Of a stretch of DNA of 19,115 bases, positions 8,706-18,542 are shown in pieces. The notes below the pieces were generated by a model, which worked only from the letters and a program-made list of their open reading frames with translations, did not search any database and was not told the DNA's origin. Source of the stretch: Antrodiella citrinella (lineage: Eukaryota > Basidiomycota > Agaricomycetes > Polyporales > Steccherinaceae); assembly GCA_004802725.1 (NCBI GenBank), contig SGPM01000437.1, positions 1 through 19,115 of the forward strand, read 5' to 3'. Made by a program: the position numbers and the translations under genes. How positions within the stretch are numbered: the first letter of the stretch is position 1; the number at the start of each line of letters is the position of its first letter.

Positions 8706-9724
8706 GGTTGGTCTTGCTATACTGGTATACAATTTGTGAGCTACGTGTCGATCCCCCGCTATCCTGGTTTATTATTCTTGTCTGTGAGTCTTCACAATGT
8801 TTACATTGCTTTCCCTTGCTCTCGTATCCTGCTCTCGATATCTCTTAAAATAACGCCTTTGTTCATGCTCTATCCTCCATCGCAAGCTCCACGTCATCTT
8901 CTGTGTTCTGTGCTACCTGTAAATATACTAATTTCATCTATGTCGTAGTCACAATTCTCCACTTCTGAGTGAACATAGTGGCTTACTTGTCGGTCTGCAG
9001 GCCGAAATGAAGGTCAGTAGCACACGCTGATCTTGGTGACTCGTCCGGCACTATTTCAGAAAAATCCACAAGGATCCTCGTGTCTTTAATCCCGCTGGAA
9101 GGCATTACGATCGCGGCAGCTTAGCTTGCGTGTCAGGGCTGAGGGCAGTAGTTGGTGTCATGCGCCTCGGTCGAGCTGCCGCAGGGCCTTTGAGTGCTCT
9201 AGGAGAGCACAGGTATGAACACGTTATAGTTTAGCTTGCATGTTTGGAGTTGAGGTTGAGGGCATGAATGGTGTTGTCCGCCTTAGTCAGGGTTGCTGGT
9301 GCTTTGAGTGCCTAGATTTGGACACGCCGAAAACACGTTTGATATCGCGTAGAGTCCATCCGGCGCTCGGTCGTTGTATAGAGTGGTGGGCGTAAAGGTC
9401 GCTGAGACGTGCTGGACAGGACCCCGATGCTCAACATATTCGGCGATTTGCAGATTACTTTCGCATCGTGTTTGACGTTACGGTGTCGGCACAGTGTCGG
9501 CATGCATCTAAAACACAAGTGATGATTCCGGATGCAGATGAGCAAAAAGTACATGATAGCTGTCGATATGCAGACGAAAGCGATGAAAGCAGTAGATGTG
9601 GTGTGGAAAACATTGTGACTGTGTGTGAGATATGGTATATGTTAAGGTCCTGCAGGTAGGTGAGCAAGAGATCCATATAGAGCAGAGAAAAACACCAACC
9701 CCATGAAACCTTTGCGTACAAGGT
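8706..9724. other. Gene-free interval between membrane-protein copy 2 and kinase copy 4
   Basis: It begins with a T-rich 3' flank. It contains an imperfect tandem duplication at 9121-9343 and, at about 9455-9650, a segment similar to the 3' flank of kinase copy 1. No frame here looks like a real protein. Confidence 0.45.
9121..9343. repeat. Imperfect direct tandem repeat, two units of about 110 bp
   Basis: Both units open with TTAGCTTGC(G/A)TGT at 9121 and 9231. Each continues with a GAGGGCA block, a GGTGT block, a TTTGAGTGC block followed by CTAG, and an ACACGTT near the end. The units have diverged by substitutions and small indels. The function is unknown; the repeat lies between divergently diverged array members. 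Confidence 0.7.
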
Positions 9725-10067
9725 TCAAACCGACTTTCGCTGCAGAGAGGAGAGGGTATCATACATAACGCGTTCCGTTCCAGACTCGTTTCGTCTCCGA
9801 AGCCTCCAGGGTAACTGGGTACGATTCATGTTACGACAAATTTCGTAGAACATTCGGAGCACAGCTTCAGCGGTAGGCCGTCGTTCGGGCTGCTGTTGTG
9901 TCATTGCAAGAATGAGAGGCTCCAGGAATTCTAAACCGTGATAGACCTCACTCGCGTAGATCAGGAGATGGGTCGAATCCAAACGGGCACCCACTCACCT
10001 GTAGTAGATCCATCTCATACATATGGCCTAGAATGAAGACGTCGAGCATGTACGCGTTGTACGGGTA

Positions 10068-10072
10068 CACAT
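10068..10072. repeat. Target-site duplication of the solo LTR, left copy
   Basis: CACAT directly precedes the LTR; its partner is at 10351-10355. Five bases is the usual duplication size for LTR-retrotransposon integrases. Confidence 0.8.
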
Positions 10073-10350
10073 TGTTTGAGCAGCCTTGCGTGGGCAGCAC
10101 CACTTACCTGAGAGGTGTGTATGAGAGAGGCTTGCGACTTGTAGTTTTGTCTGAAAAAACCGTATGGATTGGGGGTGCAGGAGCTGCCCTTATATACATG
10201 TACGAAGTAGCTTACATAAGTCATATTACCATATATGTTGCATAGAGACTTCGTACTGGCGTTGAGTACGCTGAGTCATAGCTGTGTCATAAGGACCCAG
10301 ATCTACAAGATCCGGACAACGCCCGCAGTACCGGGCTGTGCCGTTCAACA
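10073..10350 (-). mobile_element. Solo LTR (278 bp) of a retrotransposon in pseudogene exon 4
   Basis: The insert has the canonical LTR ends: read on the minus strand it starts TGTTGAAC and ends TCAAACA, i.e. TG...CA. It is flanked by a 5-bp direct repeat (CACAT on the plus strand, 10068-10072 and 10351-10355). A TATA-like GTATATAAGG on the minus strand at 10188-10197 fits an LTR promoter and suggests the minus orientation. Deleting the LTR and one repeat copy gives ELTNVYPYNAYMLD, matching copy 1 (ELSNVFPYNPYMLD), and an exon of exactly 313 nt. No internal retrotransposon genes are present, so it is a solo LTR left by LTR-LTR recombination. Whether it is Copia or Gypsy cannot be told without a search. 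Confidence 0.85.
10188..10197 (-). promoter_or_regulatory. TATA-box-like element inside the solo LTR
   Basis: The minus strand reads GTATATAAGG, followed downstream by a pyrimidine-rich CTCTCATACACACCTCTC stretch, as expected for an LTR transcription start. It points toward the 3' part of the kinase pseudogene. Activity is not known. Confidence 0.5.
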
Positions 10351-10355
10351 CACAT
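10351..10355. repeat. Target-site duplication of the solo LTR, right copy
   Basis: CACAT directly follows the LTR and is identical to 10068-10072. Confidence 0.8.
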
Positions 10356-11240
10356 TTGTAAGTTCCGGAGCCTTCCGATCTGCACATTTTGCACCAAGAA
10401 CATACGATGATTCTCCCTCTTTGAAGTACGATGACAAGCCCCAGTCGATGTAATAGTACTTGACCGGATGCTCTACCCGACTCAGGTGTCGAGCTAGCCG
10501 TGACCCGTCCGGAATCAATTGAGTGCGCTGTGGGTGATGATCCTCAGGGTATAGCGGGTGACCGTCCATCATGATATTCATCGTCGAGCAATCTCTGTAC
10601 AGTGTCTCATCAGCAAGGGTAAGTGTAAGATCATTTTCATAGCTACCGATGTGCCACTCCTTGACTGTGAATGAAAGAGAGACCCTAGAAATGTTTATGT
10701 GCATTTCAAAGCGACCTAATACATTGCGGACTTACCTCTAACGTTTGTCTGACAAAGTCGACAATCTCTTCGACAACTTCAAATTCCGGGTCGTAGTATG
10801 GTCGTAGATATAACATCACGAGAAACTCTTCCGACGAACTCAATGGATCTGGGAGGACATCGAAAACAGGAACACAGTGGTTCTGAGGGTGTGAGAGGAG
10901 CTCATTGGTGGTGAGCAGACGTGCAATATTGGCTTCCTGGAATGTGCGAGATACCACTTTGATAGTGACTCTGCAATTATCTCTTGTCCTGACGGCGTCG
11001 AGGACTTCGCCCTCCTAAATTTGAGGTAAATTCTAAATTCACTGCAACCGTAAAAAAGGAAAACATACGGATGACATGATACAGTCTTCAAGAATATCGG
11101 CGGGCAGTCCCGTTCCTATCCACGATGGCTTCCAGTCTGGGTGATACCTAAATCTCAACGTGTAACCACATTCTCTGAGGTAGAAGTAACGGTCTCTCCA
11201 CCGCTTTTCGCTCTCAATGAAGCGATCCTACTCCAGTGAA

Positions 11241-12442
11241 CTCCTTCCTCGTGATATTTGGATATCGGATGCCAGAAGGGTTAGCATGTCCTCCGTCCAT
11301 TCCAAAATGTCATGGAATACGTTGCCATCACCAAACGTAGCTGTGGGTTACCGAAGTGGTTAACAGGTTCGAAGTTGTTGGTTTGAGTAGGGCAGACTCG
11401 GAACGGTGCCATACTGATTAGAAGACGCTTAGATTAGATTTACATCGCGATCGATGATCTAAGATCGTAACTCCGCCTGAAAATGTCTGCCTCCCGTTAG
11501 TGTTGCGGATGATGTGATGCGGTCTCTGAGGTGGCATCGCATCGCATGTCCCGATGCGATAACTTGTTATGACTCGAAAATCCGATGCGATGCACGAGGC
11601 ACCTCGCGATGTATACGCTGAGATTAGCGCTTAGCCAGACACAGAACAGATTCCTCTCGATCACGAGCTACCAAACGCTTTCCCAATGTCTACGTGTCTC
11701 GAGTATGCCTGTAGTTGTATGTCTTTGGCTCGCCGGTCTGCTGAACTAGCATCTGCATCCAGGTTCACAGTATACCTCATGTCTCGTAAGATTGCTTCGT
11801 CATCCCCTCATCCGTCGCGTAGGTGAAACTCACTACTGCACTCCTCGTCGTCAAGTCCTCATACCTAGCGAGTGGCTATAATATATTTTCCTGCCCCAGC
11901 TCTCATTCAGGTTGTGTCCGACATTCCTCACAAATCTGTGGATTTCTCTCGCCCCAACTGCTCAGTTGACAAAAACCAGAGCAGCCGCCTCACTGTGATG
12001 GCACATCAGGAAAAACCATCTTTTCTAGTTAGAGATTTATATACATAAATGAAAGAAATCTCAGTAGCCTACCTCTAATTATGTATCTTAAGCTCATGAG
12101 ACAGACTACATATACTTATAGAAGTCCCCTATAATCCTATCAGAGCTGAAGCATAGTGTACATGAATTACTCATAACTAGCCATAAGGTTGGGCTGGGTT
12201 ACTCATAAGCTATGCAGATATAGCCTAGGTTTCTTGCCTCTTTATCCTCAGTTATAAACATCCAGTAACCTTGTAACACATCTCACAATAATTGAAAGCA
12301 GATATGACATCAATGGTATTGCAGACTATAACATGAATACTAAGATTAATATGAGAATGATGTATGTAAGCTCTCAGCCTGACAAATCAGAACAGTATTG
12401 ACAAAAGAATATAAGTTCAACAAATGAGTGAGAAGGAGGGTA
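11241..12442. other. Gene-free spacer between the kinase array and the DUF6532-type gene
   Basis: No supported reading frame. It contains an imperfect palindrome at 11528-11605. From roughly 12010 to 12440 the composition becomes clearly AT-rich, with short direct phrases such as ACTCATAA repeated. This may mark the edge of an old transposon or the long 3' flank of the next gene. I could not identify terminal repeats or a target duplication. Confidence 0.4.
11528..11605. repeat. Imperfect palindrome built on GCATCG units
   Basis: GAGGTG at 11528-11533 pairs with CACCTC at 11600-11605, and GCATCGCATCG at 11534-11544 pairs with CGATGCGATGC at 11583-11593. The right arm has a 6-nt bulge and the loop is about 38 nt. 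An additional CGATGCGAT lies in the loop. It may be the remnant of a small inverted-repeat element or simply foldback DNA. Confidence 0.65.
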
Positions 12443-15374
12443 TCATTCTTCCATGTGATCAAAGTCAATATCAGCAGCATCCTCTTGAGCGGTAACCACA
12501 GTGGACTGCGCAGTGTGATCCCTGCACAGCATATAAGTAACATGATGGGCGAGAACGGAGACACACATGCCTTGCTGCCTTCAAACAATTCGCCCGCATC
12601 CTATGGAACTTAGCATCATTTGTTCGACTCCGGATAACCTCAATGACGCTGAGCATGCCCTCGTAGGTGCCTGACAAAGTCTCTACATGAAACTTGCCTG
12701 GACTATACAAGCCGGTGGACCACCCGTCAAGTACATAAGAGATCTGGTAGAACATCAGTAACTGTGATCAAATAAGACGAAATAAACTTACGATTGTGCC
12801 CACCATCGCCAGCATGGAGAGGGGGACCTCGGGATCATCATCACTGTCAACCGACGATACAAGTTCATGGGCATACTCCGTTCCAATAGATGTGGGACCA
12901 GTGGAGCTGAAGAAAGCTGCTCGAAAGGCAATCACCACCATTGGATGTTTGAATGGCTTCGCGGCAATACACTGAACCTGCAAAATAATCAGTACATGAG
13001 AATATCTGCAACATTTTATGATGTCGTACCCCATCACCTGGTGCGAGGGCAAACAGATAGCAACGTTTGACCTTGAGTGCCGCAACACGGGCCTTGATCT
13101 CGTTGATGGTGCGCTTCAGCGCGCCGGGTTGTGCTGGTGTTGAAAGGTTGTATGCAGCATCCACAAGGGGGCAGATAGCGCGGAGCACGTTCTTGCAATA
13201 ATGGCTGACATTATTCGAAGGCTACACAAGAGTGGTCAGTACAAATCAAAAGATCACAAACCATGCACAATGTACAATGTGTGTGAGATCGCGGGCATAG
13301 GCAGGGTCTGACCGCATTCGAGCTGCAATGATGGGATACTCGCCATCTTCCGAGACCTTTATCATCAGACGGATGAGATAGGCATACTTGTCCATTCCCT
13401 CTGGGTAGAAGGTGATAAAGGCAATGTTATGAATCACCCACTCGGAACACTCTTCGATGAAGCGGCGCATCTCATCTGACTGGACGAGCTTGTTGATCTT
13501 GCCGGTTTTGTTGTACGACAGGTCAGTGAATGCGGGCCACTTACGACGACCAGATGTGTTACCGCTGTCAGATACCTTGCTGCAACCACCGCGAGGTATG
13601 TTGTCTGTGTCCTCATCCATATCTGCATCTTCATCAGAAGCATCCGAGTCGGAGGACTCAAACGAAGGTTGCTGCAATAGAGTAGCCCCAGTCAGAATTG
13701 ATCAGACGCAGAATTACAGAGACAACTAACCTCCATCTTAGCTTTTTGCTGCCGACGCAATGAAGCCTTTGTCGCGCCCTTGGATATTTTCTTAGAGACA
13801 TAGATATGGGGAGTGGTGGAGCGTGACTTCGATGAGGATGTCCATGTCCTGCTGCCTGCAGTGTGAGAGGAGCCACGACAGACCTCAGTGTTGTCAGCGT
13901 CGAAAAGAGAGGCAGGCGAGGTATGTTTCTTGGAAGAAGAACGTGCGGTCGACGACCTCTGCAGAGACAGAGAGGAAGTCAGCAACAGTGTCATAGACCA
14001 TAGTCATTCTTACCTTGTCTGCCGATGCGACAGGGTGCTCATTCTCGAGCTCCTGGTCAGACGCATCTTGCGTGGGCCCGCAGCCAAACTGCGATCCGGA
14101 TGATGATCGTCCATATGTCTTGGTCACTTTCGGGCGAGAAGGTGCTGTGAATGACTCCGGTAAGCCGTCGTCGTCGTCGTCACCATCCACGGACCCTGCC
14201 CACGTAGGCACCTATCAATAGAAACATAAATGTGAGAAAAGAACATGGTGCTCATGGTAGGATAGAACATACCTCTTGCTCGAGTGTCTGCTTGATGGTG
14301 GCGGGTTCAAGGCTCTCTGACTCGTCGCCGCTCTCGTCTTTGTCATGGCTGCCTTCCTCGTTCTCCTCGCTTGCAGAACCTGCCGGCCCAGCAAAAGCCG
14401 CGTCTTGAGGATCTTCATTGTCAGTCTGAACAGATCCAGGACTAGGGGTGTCGCCCGAAACACCAACCAGACCAACCTGTCAGACCCAGCAGTGGTAGCA
14501 TAAGCTAGATATGTAGTAAAAAGTGAGAATTTGGACATACCGAGCGGGCGGACTTCTTCGCTGGAGTTACAGCCTTAGTCTTCACGGTACACTTTTGATG
14601 CTGCTGTGCTGCAGGTACGGCTCAATCAGGACCTGAAATCTGTGATAATGGTGTAAACAATGAAAACATACATTGGGCTTGTTGGGCTTGAGCTGCTTTC
14701 GCAAATTCCACGTCATCGGTGTCGGTGTCGGTGTCATCGTCTTCATACCGATTGACGGGTACAATTTTGCATTTCGGAACTAGAGAATGAGAGCACGGAG
14801 AACTGTGATCAATGGCATTGATGAGGTAGTGAACGAAACTGACCTGTAACAAATGAAGTTGAACGTCGAATTTGTTGAAAGTTGTCGGTTGTTTGTTCAA
14901 GTCGTGAGAAGGTGAGCTGACAGCGACCACGTGAAGTTCTACTCACCTCCACGTTTAGCGCTAGACGGTACGTTGTCAATGTTCGAGTCGTTGTTGGCAG
15001 CGCGCTGTTCGGCTTTCTTCTTCTTAGAAGGCGGAGGGTCGTCGATAGTGTTGGCCCGCCTGCGCTTGGGCAACAAATCTGAACACACACAGTAAGTCTC
15101 AAACTTCAATTCATTGTTACAAGTAATACTCACCTTGGTACTTGGCAGCGGCGCCCGACTTCGCCTTGCGTTGGGCTGTATGCACACAGTCAATATTGTA
15201 AGTGTATGTTTTGGACACAGAAATACCAAACAACTCACGTTGTCCAACAGCTGCTGCTGCTTCAAGTTCGTCCGGCTCATCTTGAGCAGGCTGACCTTTG
15301 CCAGCAGGAGTTCTCCGCAGTTGGGACACCCGCACTGGCTTCGTGGCCGAAAGCGCAGGCTGGGACTTTCCCAT
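12443..15374 (-). CDS. DUF6532-domain protein with long low-complexity N-terminal half
   Basis: Thirteen exons on the minus strand: 15239-15374, 15134-15175, 14947-15078, 14672-14779, 14541-14608, 14273-14476, 14014-14211, 13731-13958, 13276-13671, 13030-13221, 12792-12977, 12571-12761, 12443-12521. The phases all agree and give 720 codons (719 aa) without an internal stop. The start is the Met opening MGKSQPALSATKPVRVSQL; an upstream in-frame Met at 15554 has a less plausible sequence. Residues 1 to about 415 are basic, Ser-rich and acidic low-complexity tracts (PKRRRAN, PPPSKKKKAEQR, DDDTDTDTDD, DGDDDDDG), suggesting a nuclear protein. From about 435 to 695 the sequence has the layout of DUF6532, an Agaricomycete-expanded domain of unknown function: FIEECSEWVIHNIAFITFYP, YCKNVLRAICPLV, KPFKHPMVVIAFRAAFFSS, VPLSMLAMVGTI, VLDGWSTG. 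The last intron uses a GC donor (GCATGT at 12570) or an in-frame GT donor six bases on (12564). The 166-nt intron at 14780-14946 is the least certain. Assignment rests on recognition, not a search. Confidence 0.75.
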
Positions 15375-16138
15375 CGTAGGCAACACAGGCCGGTGTGCTG
15401 TCCCACGTGGAGGAACGATGGACGCGAAGGGACAGAGGGCGGAAGCGAAGTGAAGAATAAATGAGTGAGGGGGGCGCACTCGCCAAAGTATCGTGGTGAG
15501 AAGGGAACAAAGGTGAGAAGCAACGCGTTGGGGGATGTGTTGTGAGTGCCCCATCTCTCTCTAATTTCAGAGTTACTGAGTCTCGGTTCGCTTTGCAGCC
15601 TGATTATTGCGCAGATCCTCACTTGAATAGTATATCGAGATGAACATTACCGAATTTCTGTGCGTATACAATCACTCTATACCCTCTATCTGATTTTACT
15701 AACTAATCTTTCAGTGTTCACTCATACTCCGCCCTTCAAGTCCGCTGCGCCGCCGCTCACTGCATCCGACTTTCCCCGGCGCATGTTCTCAACCAGCTCC
15801 GGCCATTCTCCTTCCCCTGTACCTGTGCCTTGGCGGGCTACCGCCTCCGCTGCATTGTCATCCAATTAACGTACATTGTTTCTCTTCGACCCGTGTGTTC
15901 CACCCGTATGCCTCTCTGCTGATTCCACACACCTATCTCGATACTCCACAGGCGTTGAACTTGCTGCTGCACCTTCACTGGCTGAGTCCAACCCACCAAA
16001 GCTCCAAGCACAATAAGACTTATTACTTCACACTTTGTCCTCGCCCTCGCCCTCTTTCCGGTAAGCTTTTATTGTTCCCAACTTTACAATGCTCATACCA
16101 ACCCTCGTGATTCGCTGGTCCCGTTCGGTCCCACAGAT
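15375..16138. promoter_or_regulatory. Divergent intergenic region between the DUF6532-type gene and the Plavaka transposase
   Basis: It must contain the promoters of both genes. The plus-strand side is pyrimidine-rich, with several CTAAC...CAG-like combinations (for example TACTAACTAATCTTTCAG ending at 15715, and CCCACAG at 16131-16137 just before the transposase ATG). The transposase message may therefore have 5' UTR introns. Short frames here (for example 15660-15869) have no recognisable protein content. Confidence 0.45.
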
Positions 16139-17806
16139 ATGCCTACCTGCAACGGATGCGGACAAGAGTTCGGGCCATCTGGTTTTGCTAGCCACCTCGC
16201 CCAGGTCAAGGATCCCCGATGTGTAGCTGAACATTGCAGGCAGTTCAACGAAGCCCTTCCTGGGGTTTTCGACAGATCTGGTCGCCGTAGGGCTTGGGAC
16301 AAAGAAGATGGCGGTGACGACGATGGGGATGATGATGAAGACGATGAGGGCGAACCAGCCGCTCAGATTCAATTTGGCGGTGCTTTCTTTGACGAGGACT
16401 TGGCAATGGGAGGGGAGGTTGTCATGGAGGAACACGTTGGAGGTGTTGGTGGAGCAGAAGAAGAGGAGATGGATGAAGAGGATGAAGAGGACGAAGAGGT
16501 TGATGGAAACATTGACTACGACAACGGTCCTGGCTTGGAACCACCTCCAGATCCAGCACCACCCCCTCTACCCGCCGATGATGTGCAGGAAGACAACGAC
16601 AATGCAGAGATTGCCCCTCCTACCAGTCGCGCCCACGTTGAGCCAGCACTTCGGCAGGAGGTCCATGTGCGGCATTTCCCATCTCCGCGTGCGGGCGAAG
16701 CACTCCAAAGGACAGAGCCTACTTTCAGGACATACAATAGAGGCCTTCACGACGACGGCGAAAGCGATAACATTTTCACACCCTTCGAGTCAGAGCGAGA
16801 CTTCCAGATCGCTCGCTGGGCGAAGATGCGTGGACCAGGATCAACGGTGTTCGACAAACTTCTCAAGATCCCTGGGGTATGTCGTATTCTCGTTATACTA
16901 CGCAGTACCTCTCTCTTATCATTCTCTCTATAGGTGCGCGAAGATCTTGGACTATCTTTCAAGAACACCTGCGAGATCAACAAATTGATTGACGAGAAAC
17001 TGCCATCCAGTCGTCCACGATTCTGCTGCAAGGAGGTCTTGGTGGCCGGCGAAGTGTTCGATGTCTACTACCGTGATGCGCTAGAATGCGTGAAGGCACT
17101 CTACGGCGGACCTTGTTTATACCCCTGAGCAACACTATGCGGATGCTGATCAGACAGTACGCATGTACCATGACATGCACACCGGAAAGTGGTGGTGGGA
17201 TACCCAGGCATGCCTCGCAGCTTTTGTTTCTCAGTACCAAAGCTAACCATGACCATTCAACCTATGCAGAAGGTCGTTGAATGTGCTACGCCGGGTGCCA
17301 CCATCGTGCCAATCATCATCTCCTCCGACAAAACCCGTCTCACGCAATTCAAGGGAAAGTCTGCCTACCCTGTCTACATGACCATCAGGAATCTTCCGAA
17401 GGATATCCGTCGCAAGCCATCGCAGCAAGGGCAGATCTTACTTGCGTATCTACCCACCACCTCGTTGCCGCACATCAAGAACAAAGCTGCTCGGCGTCGC
17501 ACTGTGGCCAACCTCTACCATGCGTGCATGCGCAAAATCCTCTCGTCAATCAAAGAGCCGGGAGATTCGGGTGTCGAGATGGCGAGTGGAGACGGAATTG
17601 TGCGCCGATGTCACCCTATTTTTGCGGCGCACGTAGGAGACTATCCGGAGCAAGTCCTCGTCACCGGTGTGAAGTACGGTGAATGCCCTTGCTGTGATGT
17701 ACCTCGCGATGAACTGGGAGATGACCACAACATTCAGTACCCCTTCCGTGATCTCAATGCTGCCATGAACGCTCTGAATATAGCCGATTCATTTCTTCGT
17801 GCTCAG
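16139..17806 (+). pseudogene. Plavaka-type DNA transposase, frameshifted and C-terminally truncated
   Basis: Exon 1 is 16139-16876 and begins with a C2HC finger (C4, C7, H19, C28), then a strongly acidic tract (residues about 58-125) and a Pro-rich linker. After a 57-nt intron, exon 2 starts at 16934. Family blocks follow: FTPFESERDFQIARWAKMRG, then in another frame HYADADQTVRMYHDMHTGKW, and after an intron at 17208-17269, IVPIIISSDKTRLTQFKGKS, AYPVYMTI, LPKDIRRKPS, GDGIVRRCHPIFAAHVGDYP. This pattern is characteristic of Plavaka (RNase-H-fold transposases of basidiomycete DNA transposons). Near 17111 the frame breaks: GGP runs into a stop, while the frame one base later continues as LVYTPEQHYAD. 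The segment that normally follows GGP is shortened, so a non-triplet deletion is the likely cause. After 17806 the remaining catalytic and C-terminal parts are absent. The element is unlikely to make its own active transposase. Confidence 0.87.
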
Positions 17807-17892
17807 GCATGTTCGCACTTCAGTGCACCCACATTCTAACCTATAAGGTTCATCCTAACAACCCATAGATGTACCATATAGGTATGTTTTTG

Positions 17893-18000
17893 AGGGGGGG
17901 TATGGAGGGGTGGATTTGTGTGGGTGGGTGGGTGGCTCCACCTGTCAGATTACAGTCCCTTCCACCCACCCCACCTCACCCCACCTCACCCCACCTCAAC
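17893..18000. repeat. G-rich / C-rich inverted repeat with 10-bp tandem units
   Basis: GGGTGGGTGGGTGG at about 17922-17935 can pair with the CCACCCACCCC at about 17962-17972. The block CCACCTCACC then repeats at 17971-17980 and 17981-17990, with a one-base variant at 17991-18000. The G-rich strand from 17894 has at least five runs of three or more G's and could form a G-quadruplex. Confidence 0.7.
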
Positions 18001-18520
18001 CTTCCACTTGACCCTTCCATATTTTTCACTCTACCCTCACCCACCCCTCCACCCTCCCTAGGGTGCCAGGGGGATTTTTTGATTCCAAACCTCAGAATAT
18101 TCCCTCCTGGACCCCCTCTGGTACTGAAGTATGCATGGCTGTTTTTTTGGCAATTTTGGGTGTTGTCTGCAGCCATCATAGATCTTCCTACAGAGTAGAT
18201 CATCACACTGGACATACACCTTCAGAGTGAGAATAAACATCTGCCCCACACAGAGTATAGATGTTATACTTAGGGAGAGATCAAGTTGTAAAGACAGCTT
18301 GTGGCTGACTGCCTCAGATTTATTTCATATGGACATTCACATAAGTTCCAATTGTCAATACTGTGTGACACTAGTGCTTTGTCTTTTGACTTGACTTCTA
18401 TAGATATTGTTTTCCATTCATGAATAAATAACCTACAGATACAACACTAGCTCATTGACAACATCATTTTAGCCCCAAATGTGATATCAACCTCTCATCT
18501 ACCCTTCCAACCCTACAGAG

Positions 18521-18542
18521 GTGGGAGGGTCAACACTCCCAC
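18521..18542. repeat. Short perfect hairpin GTGGGAG / CTCCCAC
   Basis: A 7-base stem with an 8-base loop, followed by a CCCCCCC run and GGGTGGAAGGGTC. The composition resembles the block at 17893-18060, where GACCCTTCCA also appears in inverted form. It may be the opposite end of the same element. Confidence 0.5.

Larger units (their letters stand above)
9725..11240 (-). pseudogene. Kinase-like pseudogene, copy 4, interrupted by a solo LTR
   Basis: Recognisable exons on the minus strand: 1 (11069 to about 11228), 2 (10736-11014, 279 nt, intact), 3 (10647-10684, 38 nt, GLSFIHSQGVAHR), 4 (10594 down to 9999, interrupted at 10073-10350) and 5 (from 9946). Several lesions are visible. In exon 1, one extra base relative to copy 3 (11200-11217) turns the LHPSE region into LH-stop, and no start codon is evident upstream. 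Exon 4 contains an inserted element that introduces a stop after LTNVC. In exon 5 an apparent CTCTC duplication near 9746-9752 shifts the frame, giving LSSLQRKSV-stop at 9725 instead of the family ending. The DFG motif reads DWG. HRD, Asn (HRDCSTMN) and the VTIKVV Lys are still present. No membrane-helix partner is found upstream. It probably lost function after the array formed. Confidence 0.88.

Noticed and set aside
10074..10349. Reading the insert in kinase copy 4 as an intron
   Set aside because: The junctions do not give a GT-AG intron that restores the exon, the other copies have no intron there, and the insert has TG...CA ends with a 5-bp target duplication.
14939..15622. Minus-strand frame of 227 codons as a separate gene
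   Set aside because: Only its 3' part (14947-15078) is an exon of the DUF6532-type gene. The upstream part reads through introns and out-of-frame exon 1.
15660..15869. Small plus-strand gene of 69 codons upstream of the transposase
   Set aside because: It has a Ser/Pro-rich composition with intron-like signals and more likely lies in the 5' UTR or promoter of the transposase.
16308..16988. Plus-strand frame of 226 codons overlapping the transposase
   Set aside because: It is an out-of-frame shadow of the acidic tract and ignores the clear intron at 16877-16933.
17869..18198. Plus-strand frame of 109 codons beginning MYHIGMFLRGGMEGW
   Set aside because: It is composed of G-rich and C-rich repeats, gives a low-complexity Pro/Gly peptide and has no family resemblance.
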